From NCBI RefSeq assembly GCF_003268675.1, contig NZ_CP029378.1, forward strand, positions 434,001 through 498,000: a stretch of 64,000 nucleotides of DNA. The letters run 5' to 3'. Within the stretch, counting starts at the first letter, position 1. Every line of letters starts with the position of its first letter. Positions 1-9,743 of this stretch are shown here, piece after piece. The DNA is from Streptomyces bacillaris. Lineage in GTDB: Bacteria > Actinomycetota > Actinomycetes > Streptomycetales > Streptomycetaceae. Both the position numbers and the translations under genes were made by a program. The notes under the pieces are model-generated. The model was not told the origin of the DNA. It ran no database searches and worked only from the letters and a program-made list of their open reading frames with translations.

Positions 1-351
1 CTCGTCCTCGACCTTGTTGAACAGTTCGAAGTTGGTGACGGTCTTGCCGTCGAGCGCGCCCAGCTCGCGCCAGACCTGGTGGGCGTCGTTGCCGGGCGCG
101 GTGCCGATGAGCCATTCGATGCAGTAGTCGAAGAGGTAGCCGTCCCTCGACCAGGCGGTGCAGCAGCCGCCGGGCAGCACGTGTTTCTCGAAGATCCGGG
201 TCCTGGCGCCGCTCATCTGCGCGTAGCAGCCGGTGGAGAGGCCGGCCACGCCCGCGCCGATGACGATGACGCGGGGCGGGGTGCCGGGGGTGCGCTCGCG
301 GCTGCCCCAGTCGTCGACGGTCTCCTTGCGGAGGGTGGTATCAGTCGCCAT
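1..351 (-). CDS. ftdC: FAD-dependent oxidoreductase, phytoene-desaturase-like (partial, PTM cluster)
   Basis: The first 117 codons of a gene that continues past the left edge. Near residues 28-45 a Rossmann dinucleotide-binding fold is visible (VIVIGAGVAGLSTG), followed by a second-strand Glu (IFEKH) and a Gly-Gly-Cys-Cys stretch, as in the phytoene dehydrogenase/amine oxidase superfamily. The ATG overlaps the end of the PKS-NRPS gene by 11 bases, so the two are probably translated together. In tetramate macrolactam clusters of the frontalamide/HSAF type the gene directly after the PKS-NRPS is such a flavoenzyme, which reductively cyclises the polyene chains into the carbocyclic rings. That role is inferred from gene order; only the N-terminus is seen. 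Confidence 0.8.
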   Translation of the reverse strand, partial: MATDTTLRKETVDDWGSRERTPGTPPRVIVIGAGVAGLSTGCYAQMSGARTRIFEKHVLPGGCCTAWSRDGYLFDYCIEWLIGTAPGNDAHQVWRELGALDGKTVTNFELFNKVEDE

Positions 352-3300
352 GGGCCGCGTCTCCCGTCAGCACGGTACGGATCAGGGCGGCGTTGCGGGG
401 GAGGTGTTTGGGGTCGAGCATGTCGGCGTGGAGGCCGGAGCCGCGCAGGACGACGGTGGTGGCGGTGGAGCTGCCGTGCCAGGTGCCGTGCTGTCCGGCC
501 GCGTAGAGGGCGGCCTTCTCCTGGTCGGTGATCACGCTGACCGGTGCGTCGACCGTTCCGGTGTTGGGGGTGCGGCCGCAGAAGGTGAGGTATTCGGCGG
601 CGTGCGAGAGGGTCTCCTGCGCGACGGCCTCCGATCCGGTGTGTTTGCGGAGGTGGCCGGCGAGTTCGGTCTCGAAGTGGCGGATGCCCTCGTCCCCGGG
701 CTCGTAACGCTCCATGATGCGGCGGGAGTCGAGGATGACGACATGCCCCACCCGCCGTCCGCGCCGCTCCAGCTCCTTGGCGGTCTCGAAGGCCAGGTTG
801 CCGCCGAGGGAGTAGCCGAGGAGCAGGCAGGGGCCTTCGGGGCGGGCGGTCTCGACGAGGTCGGCGTAGCGGGCCACCTTGTCGTCGCCCGGGAGGTAGT
901 TGAAGCCGATGACGGCGTACTCGGGGAGCTGGGCGGCCAGCCCCCGGTAGACGAGTCCGTGGCCGCCCGCGGGCGGGAAGCAGAAGAGGGGCGGTGACTG
1001 GCCGGCGTTGAAGGTGAGGGAGGGCAGTTCGTCGGTGCTGGTGCTGTGCAGGACCTCTTGGACGGTGGCGGCCATGCCGTGGAGGGTGGTGACCTGGTAG
1101 AGGCGGCTGACGGGGACGCTGACACCGAACTCGGTGCGCAGCAGGTGGAGCAGCTCGATGAGCTTGATGGAGGAGCCGCCGATCTCGAAGAAGTCGTCCT
1201 CCAGGCCCACCTGTTCGAGGCCGAGGAGGGTCTTCCAGTGCCGGGCCACGCTGATCTCGTAGAGCGTCACCGGCTCCTCGTGGCTCTGTTCACCGGTCTC
1301 GGCCCGGGGTGCGGGCAGGGCGGCGGTGTCGACCTTGCCGTTGGCGGTGAGCGGCAGGGCGGGCAGTTCGACGAAGTACGCCGGGATCATGTACGAGGGG
1401 AGCGCCCCGGCCAGGTGGCGGCGCAGGGCCCGGCGGTCGAGCGCGGTGCCGGGTGCCGGTACGCAGTAGGCGCAGAGCACGGCCTCTCCCCCGGTGTCCG
1501 TGGTGACGGTGACGACGGCGCGGGCGAGCGGGGGCCACTGGGCGAGGTGGGCCTCGATCTCGCCGATCTCGATGCGGTGGCCGCGCAGTTTGACCTGGCC
1601 GTCGGTGCGGCCGAGCAGATGGACGCGGCCGTGGGCGTCCCAGCGGGCGATGTCGCCGGTCCGGTAGAGCCGTTCGGGCCGGGCGTCGGGCCGTTTGCTC
1701 AGCGTACGGGTGATGAAGCGGTCGGCGGTCTGCTCGGGCTCTCCCGCGTAGCCGAGGGCGACGCCGTCGCCGCCGATCCACAGTTCGCCGGGGACGCCGG
1801 GCGGGACGGGTTCGCCGTGGGCGTCCAGGATGTGCAGGGTGCTGTTGGGCAGGGGGCGGCCGATCGGGACCATGAGACCGGGTTCCAGGTCGTCGACGGG
1901 GCCTTCGAAGCAGGCGCTGTCGATGGTGGCCTCGGTGAGGCCGTAGGAGTTGACGAGCCGGGTCGCCGGACCGCACAGCTCGCTCAGCCGCTGGTACTCC
2001 CCCACCTTCCAGGCGTCCGAGCCGACCACCAGCAGCCGCAGGAAGTCCAGCCGCAGCCCCTCCCGTACACAGTGGTCCATCAGACCGCGCACGACGGCCG
2101 GGACGAACTCCGCGCATTCGACCCGCTCCTGACGCATCGTCCGGTAGAGCCGGGCGGTGTCGAAGAGCAGGTCCCGGTCGGCCAGGACGAGGCTGCCGCC
2201 GGAGCAGAGCGCGCGGACCAGGTCGCCGGTGAACACGTCGAACGACGGCTCGGCCATCTGGAGGTGCGTCCGGACGTCCGTCTCCAGGCGGTACTCCTGG
2301 CGCCAGGCCTCGTAGGCGGAGGCGAGGTTGCGGTGGCTGACGCGGACGGCCTTGGGACGGCCGGTGGAGCCGGAGGTGGTGATGACGTACGCGGTCGAGT
2401 CCGGGGCCGGGTCCGGCGGGGGCCCGTCGGGGTGCGGCTCGGTGGCGTGCAGGTCGTCGAGGGTGAGGGTGATGACCGGGAGCGCCGCCGTCTCCTCGCG
2501 CGCGGGTTCGCCGGAGACGATGACGACGGCGGCTCCGGTGGTCCGGACGAGGTGGGCGATCCGGTCGGCGGGCTGGTCGGGGCGGAGCGGCAGATAGGCG
2601 CCGCCGGCCTTCAGCACGGCGAGCAGGGTGACGATCAGCTCGGGCGACTTGTCCAGGCGGACGACGACCACCGAGCCGTCCCCGACACCCAGGGTGCGCA
2701 GCCGGGCGGCCGTGTCGGCGGCCCGCCGCTCCAGCTCCGCGTAGGTGAGGCGGCGTGCTCCGCCGCCCGGGAGCGGCATGGTCACGGCGACGGAGGCGGG
2801 GTGGGCGGCGGCGACCTCGCCGATCAGCGCGTGGACCGGCGTGAAGGGGGAATCCGTGGTCTCCGACGGCAGGGCGGGGCGGCTCCACTCCCCCACGAGC
2901 TGTTCGCGTTCGCCGTCGTCGAGCATCTCCAGCCGGGACGCGGGGTGTTCGCCGGGCACCCGGGTCATGTCGTCGAGCAGGCGGGTGTAGTGGGCGGCCA
3001 TGCGGCGCACGGTCTGCGGGAGGAAGAGGTCGGTGTTGTACTTGAAGACGCAGTGGAAGCGGTGGTCCGACTCGTCCTCGTAGGCGGAGAGGGTGATGTC
3101 GAACTGACCCTCCTCCTCGGGGAGTTCGATGTACTCCAGCCGGTAGCCGTACTGCTCGGTGGCGACCTTGTGGGTGAGGAGGATGAACATCGCCTGGAAG
3201 ACGGCCGAGCGGCTGGGGTCGTGCTGGAGCCCCAGTTCGTCGACGAGCAGGACGAACGGGTACTCCTGGTTGTCCAGGCCGCCGAGGACGGTCCGGCGGA

Positions 3301-6300
3301 CCTGCTCCAGGAGGTCCGCCACGCTCGGGTCGCCGGTGAGGTCGGCGTGGAGCGGGAGCGGGTTGACGAAGTAGCCGTAGACGGAGGCGAAGTCCTGGCG
3401 GGTGCGGCCGGTCACCGGGGAGCCGACGACGATGTGGTCCTGGCCCGAGTAGCGGTGGAGCAGGAGGTAGTAGGCGCTGAGCAGCACCATGAACGGGGTG
3501 ACGTGGTGGGCGCGGGCCAGGGCGTGGACGCGGGCGCTGAGTCCGGGGTCGAGCGCGAAGAACTCGGAGGCCCCGTTGTGGGTCTGGACGGCCGGGCGGG
3601 GTTTGTCGGTGGGGAGGTCCAGGAGCGGGACCTCGGCGGGGAGATGGGAGCGCCAGTAGTCGAGCATTCCGGCGGCCTCACGCCCGGCGAGGAAGGTGTT
3701 CTGCTGGTTGAGGAAGTCCAGGTAGCGGGCTTCGACCGGGGGCAGTTGGGGTTCCTGTCCCTGCCGCAGTGCTTCGTAGACCTGGAAGAGTTCCTCGATG
3801 AAGGTGAAGGTGGAGATGGCGTCCGAGACGATGTGGTGGACGGCCTTCATCATGATCCAGCGGTCGTGGCCGCGCTTGAAGAGCCGGAAGCGGACCAGCG
3901 GGTCGTGGGCGAGGTCGTAGGGCTTGCGGTACTCGGCGACGATGGTGGCGTGGATGGTCTCCCACTCCTCGCCCTGGACGTCGTGGAGGGCGAGGTCGGG
4001 CACCACGTCCTCGGAGACCCGCTGCACGGCCTGCCCGTCCTCCAGCAGGAAGTTGGTGCGCAGGGCGGGGTGGCGGGCGATGAGGCGGCGTACGGCCTCG
4101 AACATCAGGTCCGGTTCGAGGGCGACGTTCACCTCGACGGCCCCGCCGATGTTGTAGGCGTACCCGTCGGGGTTGAGGTGCTTGAGGAACCAGAGCGCCT
4201 TCTGGTTCTGGGTGAGCGGGTAGCGGGCCGGGTCGTCGTGGAGGGTGACGGCCCGGTCCGTGGCGTCGGTGTCCTCGGCCGAGGCCAGCTCCAGCAGGCC
4301 GTCGTGGAGCTGTGCGGCCAGTTCGCCGGCCGGGGTTCCGCTTAGGAGGGCGACCACGGGCAGGGCCACGCCGAGTTCGGCGTGGATGCGGGCCCGTAGC
4401 TCCATCGCCAGCAGTGAGTCCAGGCCCAGTTGGCCGAGGCCTTCGGCGGGGTCGATGCGGTCCGTGCCGGTGCGCAGGACGGCGGCGGAGAGTGCGGCGA
4501 AGCGTTCGGCCACCAGGGCGCGGCGCCCCTCCTCGTCGGCGGTGCGGAAGGTGTCGAGGAAGCCGCTGCCCCGGTCGGTGTCCGGGGGCGGGGCGGCGGC
4601 CGCGGCGAGGGCGGTGACGAGCGGGGGCGGGGAGGGGTACCAGGCCAGGAAGGTCGGCCAGTCGACGACGGTGGCGATGACCAGCTGGGCGTGGTCCTGG
4701 CCGAGGACGCGTTCCAGGACGGCCATCCCGGCGTCGGGGGCGAGGGAGCTCATGCCGCGGCTGTTCAGGTAGTGGTCGACGAGGCCGAGTTCCTCGATCA
4801 TGCCGGTGGCCCAGGGGCCCCAGTCCAGGCTGAGCGCGGGCAGCCCCTGGGCCCGGCGGTGGTGGGCGAGGGCGTCCAAGAAGGCGTTGCCCGCCGCGTA
4901 GTTGGTCTGTCCGGCGGTGGTCAGCAGGGAGGCGACCGAGGCGAAGAGGACGAAGTGGTCGAGCGGTTCGTCGCGCAGATGCCGGTGGAGGAGGTGGGCG
5001 CCGATGGTCTTGGGGTCGTGGACGGCGTCGAAGGCGGGCCGGTCCAGGTCGGTGACGAGGGTGTCGCGGACCTGTCCGGCGAGGTGGAACACCCCGCGTA
5101 CGGGTGGGTGTCCGGCGCGCCGGTAGCCGTCCAGCCAGCCGGTCAGGGCGTCCTCGTCGGTGATGTCGAGCGGGGCCAGGACGGCCTGGGCGCCGAGCGC
5201 CTCCAGTTCGCGGAGGAGGGCCACCGCGCGGCCCTCGGCGGTGGCGGGGTCGGTGGAGCCCCACTTCTCCCGGGCGGGCACCGGCGTACGCCCCATCAGG
5301 ACGATCCTGCGCGCCCCGCGCCGGACGAGGGTGCGGCAGAGGAGTCGGCCGAGCGCCCCGAAGGCACCGGTCACCAGATAGCTGCCGTCGGCCCGCAGCC
5401 GGGGCGGGAGGGGCCGGGTGAGCCCTTCGGCGGGGCGGAGGCTGCTGGTGCGGCGTACGCCCGCGCGCAGGGCGATCTCCTGCTCGTCGTCGGCCAGTGC
5501 CTCGCGCAGGAGCGCCTCGGCCTCGGCCCTGGCCCCTCCGGGTCCCGGCCGCCGCTCGGGGTCGAGGTCGATCAGCTTGCCGGGGTGGTCGGTCAGCTCC
5601 TGGTGGCGCAGGACCCGGCCGACGCCCCAGGCGGGTGCCCCCAGGGGTTCGACGGGCTCGTCGGGCAGGACGGGCTGGGCGCCCCGGGTGACGATGTGCA
5701 GCCGGCCGCTTCCGCCCCGGGCGAGCAGGGTGCGGGCCAGGGCGATCAGGGAGTACGAGCCGGGGCCCGCGTGGTCCCGTACGGTCTGCCGGTCGCAGTC
5801 GGCGAGCGCGGGGCGGTCCAGGTTCCACAGGTGCAGGACGGTGCCCCGGAACGGTTGGCCGTCCCGGTCCAGCTCCGCGAAGAGGCGCTCGAAGTCGTCG
5901 GAGGACCCGGGGTCGACCGTGTACGGGCCGTCCGGCCCCGCTCCGGCGTACGCCTCGCCCCGGCGCACCAGGTGGCAGCGTTCGCCCCGGGCCTCGGCGA
6001 GGGCGGCGAAGGCGTCCGCGACGCCCTGCGTGTCGGCCAGCAGCAGCCAGCCGTGGGTGCGGGCCGCTATGACGCCGGGCGCGAGCGGTTCCTCCTCCCC
6101 GAGCGGCGGGCACTCCGTCCAGACGGTCTCCGCGAGCCAGGAGTCGATGGTGGTGCGGGCGACGGCGGTGGCCGCCTTCTCCACGTCGGCGGCCCGGAAC
6201 CCTTCGATCCGGCCGAGCGGTGTGCCGTCGTCCCCGTACAGGGCGAGGTCTCCGAGGGTGGTGTCGGCGTCGGCGGGGCGCAGGGTGGCGTGCACCCAGA

Positions 6301-9300
6301 GCGGCCGGTCCCCGATCGGTTCGAGGGCGACCTCGGCGAGCGTGAGCGGCAGCCTGATGCCCGCGCCGGGTGCCGGGTCCTGGAGGAGCTGCGGGGTCAG
6401 CAGCGCCTGGAAGCAGGCGTCGAGGAGGACCGGGTGGAGGTGGTGGCCGGCGGCGTCGACCGTCGCGGGCGGGCGGATCCGGGCGAGGACCTCTCCGGGG
6501 CCGATCCACACCTCCTCGATGGCCCGGAAGGCGGGTCCGTAGTGGTAGCCGAGCCCGGCCAGTGCGGCGTAGCACTCGGGGCCTTCGAGGCGGTGGACCG
6601 TACGGGCGCGGATCGCGTCGGCGTCGAGCGGTGGGCCGGTCCTGCGGCGCCGGCCGGTGCGGACGACCCCGCTCGCGTGGACGGTCCGCTCGCCGTCGTC
6701 CCCGGTGGCGGGAGAGGCGATGGTGAAGCCGGCGTCCTCCAGGGAGAGGGCCACCTCCACGGTCCGGTCCTCGCCGTCCGGGAGGAAGAGGGCCTTGCGC
6801 AGGTCGATGTCGGCGAGGGCGGCGGAGGTCCCGCCGGTGAGCCGCAGGACGGCCTGGGTCGCCATCTCGAGGTAACCGGCCGCGGGGAACACCACGGTGT
6901 CCTGGATGCGGTGGTCGGCCAGGTAGGGCAGGGACTCGGTGTCCAGGCGGGCCTGCCAGGCCGGTTCGGTGCGGTCGGTGCGGCGGCCGAGGAGCGGGTG
7001 GTCGATGTGGCCGAGGCGGACCTGTGCGACAGCCGGGGGTTCGGTCCAGTGCCGGTCGCGTCGGAAGGGGTGCGGGGGCAGGGTGACGGGCCGCCCGGCG
7101 GGGTGGAGGACGTCCCAGTCGATGTCGGCGCCCAGGTTGTGGAGCGAGGCGAGGGAGAGCGCGAACCGCTCGCTCTCGTCCTCCTGGCGGCGGATCGAGG
7201 GCAGCGTCACCCCGGACGCCCCGGCGGTCTCCAGGCACTCGCGGATGGCGTGGCCGAGGACGGGGTGCGGGCCGATCTCCAGGAAGACGTGGTGGCCGTC
7301 GGCGGCGAGCCGGTCGACGGCGGCCCGGAACCGCACCCGTTCCCGTACGTTCCGCCACCAGTAGGCGGCGTCCAGCTCACCGCCCCGGGCCAGGCCCTCG
7401 GCACCGGTGAGGTAGAGCGGGAGTCGGGCGGGGCGGGGGTCCAAGGGGGCCAATGACGTGAGCAGTTCGTCCTTGATCCGCTCCATCCCGACACTGTGGT
7501 ACGGGACTTCCACGGTGAGGAACTTGGCGAAGAGCTGCTCGGCCCGCAGCTCCTCGGCCAGCAGGGCCAGGGCGTCCGCGTCCCCGGCCAGCGTGAGGGA
7601 GGTCGGGCTGTTGACGGCGGCGATCGAGACCCGGTCCCGGTAGGGGCGTACGCGGCGCTCCGCCTCGTCCTCCGTGAGCGCCACCGCGAGCATGGTGCCC
7701 GTCCCGGCCAGGGTCTGCTGGAGGCGGCTGCGGTGCACGGCGATCCGGGCGGCGTCACGGAGGGAGTAGACGCCCGCTTCGTAGAAGGCGGCGATCTCGC
7801 CGGTGCTGTGTCCCACGACGGCGTCCGGGCGCACGCCGTACGTCTTCCACAGGGCCGCGAGGCCGACCTGTACGGCGAAGTTGGCGGGCTGCGCGAGCCA
7901 GGTCTGGGCCATGCGGGAGGCGGGCTCGTCGGCGGTCAGCTCCTCGATCAGGGACCAGTCGGCGAACTCCCGGACGGCGCGGTCGCAGGCGGTGACGGCT
8001 TCCCTGAAGACGGGCTCCTCGCGCAGGAGTTGGCGGCCCATCCCCCACCACTGGGGGCCCATGCCGGTGAAGACCCAGACCAGGCGGCGCGCTTCGGCGT
8101 CCCGCGCGCGGTCCTGGACGATCCGGGGGTGGCTCTCGCCGCGCGCGTGGGCGGAGAGCGCCTCGTCGAGGGAGGCGCGGGAGGTGTGGACGACGGAGAG
8201 CCGGTGCGGGAGGTGCTGGCGGCGGTGGGCCAGGGTGTGGCCGAGGTCGGGCAGGGCCACGGGCGGCCCGTTCTCCCCGGCCAGCTCGGCGTGGATCCCG
8301 GCGGCCAGCTCCGGGAGGGCGTCGGGGTGCCGGGCGCTGAGCGGCAGGATGCTCCAGGCCTGTTCGGCGGGAGGGTCGGTCTCCTCCGTGGTCTCCTGCG
8401 CGGGCTGCGGAGCCTCCTCTAGGACGACATGGGCGTTGGTCCCGCCGAACCCGAAGGAGTTGACGCCCGCCCGGGCGGGCCCGTCGTGCTCGGGCCAGGG
8501 GGTGGGCCGGGTGGGGATCTCGTACGGCAGGGAGGCCTGGTCGATGGCGGGGTTGAGGCGCTCCAGGTTGATGTGGGGCGGGATGTGGCGGTGCTTCAGG
8601 CTCAGGACGGTCTTGATGAGCCCGGCGATCCCGGCGGCGGACTCGGTGTGGCCGATGTTGGTCTTCACGGAGCCGACGTACGCGCGGCTGCCCGGCCGGC
8701 GTCCGATGGCCAGGGCGCGGGCCAGGGCCTTGGCCTCGATCGGGTCCCCGACCGGGGTGGAGGTGCCGTGGGCCTCCATGTACTGGAGTTCGCCGGGCTG
8801 GATGCCCGCCTCGGCGCAGACGCGGCGGATGAGGGAGACCTGCGCGTCGGGGTTGGGCACGGTGATGCCGTTGGTGTGGCCGTCCTGGTTGACCCCGCTG
8901 CCGAGGATCACGGCGTGGATGCGGTCCCCGTCGCGGACGGCGTCCTCCAGCCGCTTCAGCGCCACCAGGCCGACGCCCTCGGCCCGTACATAGCCGTCGG
9001 CGCCCGCGTCGAACGTACGGGAGCGGCCCTCGGTCGAGAGGAAGCCGCCCTTCGTCTCGGCGATCGTGTACTGGGGGGCCAGGTTGAGCAGGGTGCCGCC
9101 GGCCAGCGCGAGGTCGGTCTCGCCCCTGGCCAGCGCCTGGCAGGCGAGGTGGACGGCGACCAGGGAGGAACTGCACGCGGTGTCGACGGAGAGGCTGGGG
9201 CCGCGGAAGTCGAAGCAGTACGAGATGCGGTTCGACACCATCGTCATCATGGTGCCGGTCGCGGTGTGCGCGGCCAGCGTGGTGAAGCCCAGGTCCGCGA

Positions 9301-9733
9301 ACTGGAGGATCTTGTAGTCCAGGGTGAACGCGCCGACGTAGACGGCGACGTTCTCCCCGGCCAGGTCTGCGGGGCGCTGGCCGCCGTCCTCCAGGGTCTC
9401 CCAGGCGACCTCCAGCAGCTTCCGCTGCTGGGGGTCCATGTGGTCGGCCTCACGGGGGCTGATACCGAAGAAGGCGGGGTCGAACTCGTCGAAGCCGTCG
9501 ATGTATCCCCCGCGTCCGCCGACGAGGCGGCCGGGTTTGTCACGGAACCGGCTGCCGAGTGCGGTGACGTCGTACCGGTCGGGCGGGGTGGGCGTGATGC
9601 AGTCCTTGCCCGCCATCAGGTTCCGCCAGAACGTCCGGTGGTCCGAGGCTCCGCCGGGGAAGCGGCAGCCCATACCGACGATCGCCACCTTCTGACGTAA
9701 CGCGCCGGTGTTCGTCTCGATCGCGTCGGCCAT
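341..9733 (-). CDS. ftdB: Iterative hybrid PKS-NRPS for a polycyclic tetramate macrolactam
   Basis: A 3130-residue megasynthase. Domains in order: KS (about 13-440; Cys near 186 in DTACSSS, EAHGTSTPVGDP, KTNIGHTE), AT (549-830; GHSTG near 642), DH (908-1175; His near 939, DxxxQ near 1104), KR (1445-1640; TGAFGALG, Tyr near 1610), ACP (GLDS near 1769), condensation (1839-2270; HHIVSD near 1964, with Ala where Gly is usual), adenylation (2300-2770), PCP (GGSS near 2853) and thioesterase (GYSLGG near 2974). There is no ER. My manual reading of the A-domain pocket is D-V-G-E-L-V-S-I-D-K, close to the known ornithine code. This order and ornithine are the signature of PTM synthases, which make two polyene chains iteratively and attach both to ornithine before Dieckmann release. 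The start at 9733 is chosen for a GAGGAG ribosome site 6 bases upstream and for KS alignment; a longer reading to 9895 lacks support. Confidence 0.93.
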   Translation of the reverse strand: MADAIETNTGALRQKVAIVGMGCRFPGGASDHRTFWRNLMAGKDCITPTPPDRYDVTALGSRFRDKPGRLVGGRGGYIDGFDEFDPAFFGISPREADHMDPQQRKLLEVAWETLEDGGQRPADLAGENVAVYVGAFTLDYKILQFADLGFTTLAAHTATGTMMTMVSNRISYCFDFRGPSLSVDTACSSSLVAVHLACQALARGETDLALAGGTLLNLAPQYTIAETKGGFLSTEGRSRTFDAGADGYVRAEGVGLVALKRLEDAVRDGDRIHAVILGSGVNQDGHTNGITVPNPDAQVSLIRRVCAEAGIQPGELQYMEAHGTSTPVGDPIEAKALARALAIGRRPGSRAYVGSVKTNIGHTESAAGIAGLIKTVLSLKHRHIPPHINLERLNPAIDQASLPYEIPTRPTPWPEHDGPARAGVNSFGFGGTNAHVVLEEAPQPAQETTEETDPPAEQAWSILPLSARHPDALPELAAGIHAELAGENGPPVALPDLGHTLAHRRQHLPHRLSVVHTSRASLDEALSAHARGESHPRIVQDRARDAEARRLVWVFTGMGPQWWGMGRQLLREEPVFREAVTACDRAVREFADWSLIEELTADEPASRMAQTWLAQPANFAVQVGLAALWKTYGVRPDAVVGHSTGEIAAFYEAGVYSLRDAARIAVHRSRLQQTLAGTGTMLAVALTEDEAERRVRPYRDRVSIAAVNSPTSLTLAGDADALALLAEELRAEQLFAKFLTVEVPYHSVGMERIKDELLTSLAPLDPRPARLPLYLTGAEGLARGGELDAAYWWRNVRERVRFRAAVDRLAADGHHVFLEIGPHPVLGHAIRECLETAGASGVTLPSIRRQEDESERFALSLASLHNLGADIDWDVLHPAGRPVTLPPHPFRRDRHWTEPPAVAQVRLGHIDHPLLGRRTDRTEPAWQARLDTESLPYLADHRIQDTVVFPAAGYLEMATQAVLRLTGGTSAALADIDLRKALFLPDGEDRTVEVALSLEDAGFTIASPATGDDGERTVHASGVVRTGRRRRTGPPLDADAIRARTVHRLEGPECYAALAGLGYHYGPAFRAIEEVWIGPGEVLARIRPPATVDAAGHHLHPVLLDACFQALLTPQLLQDPAPGAGIRLPLTLAEVALEPIGDRPLWVHATLRPADADTTLGDLALYGDDGTPLGRIEGFRAADVEKAATAVARTTIDSWLAETVWTECPPLGEEEPLAPGVIAARTHGWLLLADTQGVADAFAALAEARGERCHLVRRGEAYAGAGPDGPYTVDPGSSDDFERLFAELDRDGQPFRGTVLHLWNLDRPALADCDRQTVRDHAGPGSYSLIALARTLLARGGSGRLHIVTRGAQPVLPDEPVEPLGAPAWGVGRVLRHQELTDHPGKLIDLDPERRPGPGGARAEAEALLREALADDEQEIALRAGVRRTSSLRPAEGLTRPLPPRLRADGSYLVTGAFGALGRLLCRTLVRRGARRIVLMGRTPVPAREKWGSTDPATAEGRAVALLRELEALGAQAVLAPLDITDEDALTGWLDGYRRAGHPPVRGVFHLAGQVRDTLVTDLDRPAFDAVHDPKTIGAHLLHRHLRDEPLDHFVLFASVASLLTTAGQTNYAAGNAFLDALAHHRRAQGLPALSLDWGPWATGMIEELGLVDHYLNSRGMSSLAPDAGMAVLERVLGQDHAQLVIATVVDWPTFLAWYPSPPPLVTALAAAAAPPPDTDRGSGFLDTFRTADEEGRRALVAERFAALSAAVLRTGTDRIDPAEGLGQLGLDSLLAMELRARIHAELGVALPVVALLSGTPAGELAAQLHDGLLELASAEDTDATDRAVTLHDDPARYPLTQNQKALWFLKHLNPDGYAYNIGGAVEVNVALEPDLMFEAVRRLIARHPALRTNFLLEDGQAVQRVSEDVVPDLALHDVQGEEWETIHATIVAEYRKPYDLAHDPLVRFRLFKRGHDRWIMMKAVHHIVSDAISTFTFIEELFQVYEALRQGQEPQLPPVEARYLDFLNQQNTFLAGREAAGMLDYWRSHLPAEVPLLDLPTDKPRPAVQTHNGASEFFALDPGLSARVHALARAHHVTPFMVLLSAYYLLLHRYSGQDHIVVGSPVTGRTRQDFASVYGYFVNPLPLHADLTGDPSVADLLEQVRRTVLGGLDNQEYPFVLLVDELGLQHDPSRSAVFQAMFILLTHKVATEQYGYRLEYIELPEEEGQFDITLSAYEDESDHRFHCVFKYNTDLFLPQTVRRMAAHYTRLLDDMTRVPGEHPASRLEMLDDGEREQLVGEWSRPALPSETTDSPFTPVHALIGEVAAAHPASVAVTMPLPGGGARRLTYAELERRAADTAARLRTLGVGDGSVVVVRLDKSPELIVTLLAVLKAGGAYLPLRPDQPADRIAHLVRTTGAAVVIVSGEPAREETAALPVITLTLDDLHATEPHPDGPPPDPAPDSTAYVITTSGSTGRPKAVRVSHRNLASAYEAWRQEYRLETDVRTHLQMAEPSFDVFTGDLVRALCSGGSLVLADRDLLFDTARLYRTMRQERVECAEFVPAVVRGLMDHCVREGLRLDFLRLLVVGSDAWKVGEYQRLSELCGPATRLVNSYGLTEATIDSACFEGPVDDLEPGLMVPIGRPLPNSTLHILDAHGEPVPPGVPGELWIGGDGVALGYAGEPEQTADRFITRTLSKRPDARPERLYRTGDIARWDAHGRVHLLGRTDGQVKLRGHRIEIGEIEAHLAQWPPLARAVVTVTTDTGGEAVLCAYCVPAPGTALDRRALRRHLAGALPSYMIPAYFVELPALPLTANGKVDTAALPAPRAETGEQSHEEPVTLYEISVARHWKTLLGLEQVGLEDDFFEIGGSSIKLIELLHLLRTEFGVSVPVSRLYQVTTLHGMAATVQEVLHSTSTDELPSLTFNAGQSPPLFCFPPAGGHGLVYRGLAAQLPEYAVIGFNYLPGDDKVARYADLVETARPEGPCLLLGYSLGGNLAFETAKELERRGRRVGHVVILDSRRIMERYEPGDEGIRHFETELAGHLRKHTGSEAVAQETLSHAAEYLTFCGRTPNTGTVDAPVSVITDQEKAALYAAGQHGTWHGSSTATTVVLRGSGLHADMLDPKHLPRNAALIRTVLTGDAAHGD

Positions 9734-9743
9734 GTCTGACTCC

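Noticed and set aside
79..4345. Long plus-strand open frames opposite the PKS-NRPS gene, one above 1000 codons
   Set aside because: They have no recognisable domains and mirror the codon bias of the minus-strand gene; antisense open frames are expected at this GC content.
4430..9700. Further long plus-strand frames opposite the PKS modules
   Set aside because: Gly/Ala/Glu/Val-rich translations without motifs, while the minus strand shows complete PKS domains over the same bases.
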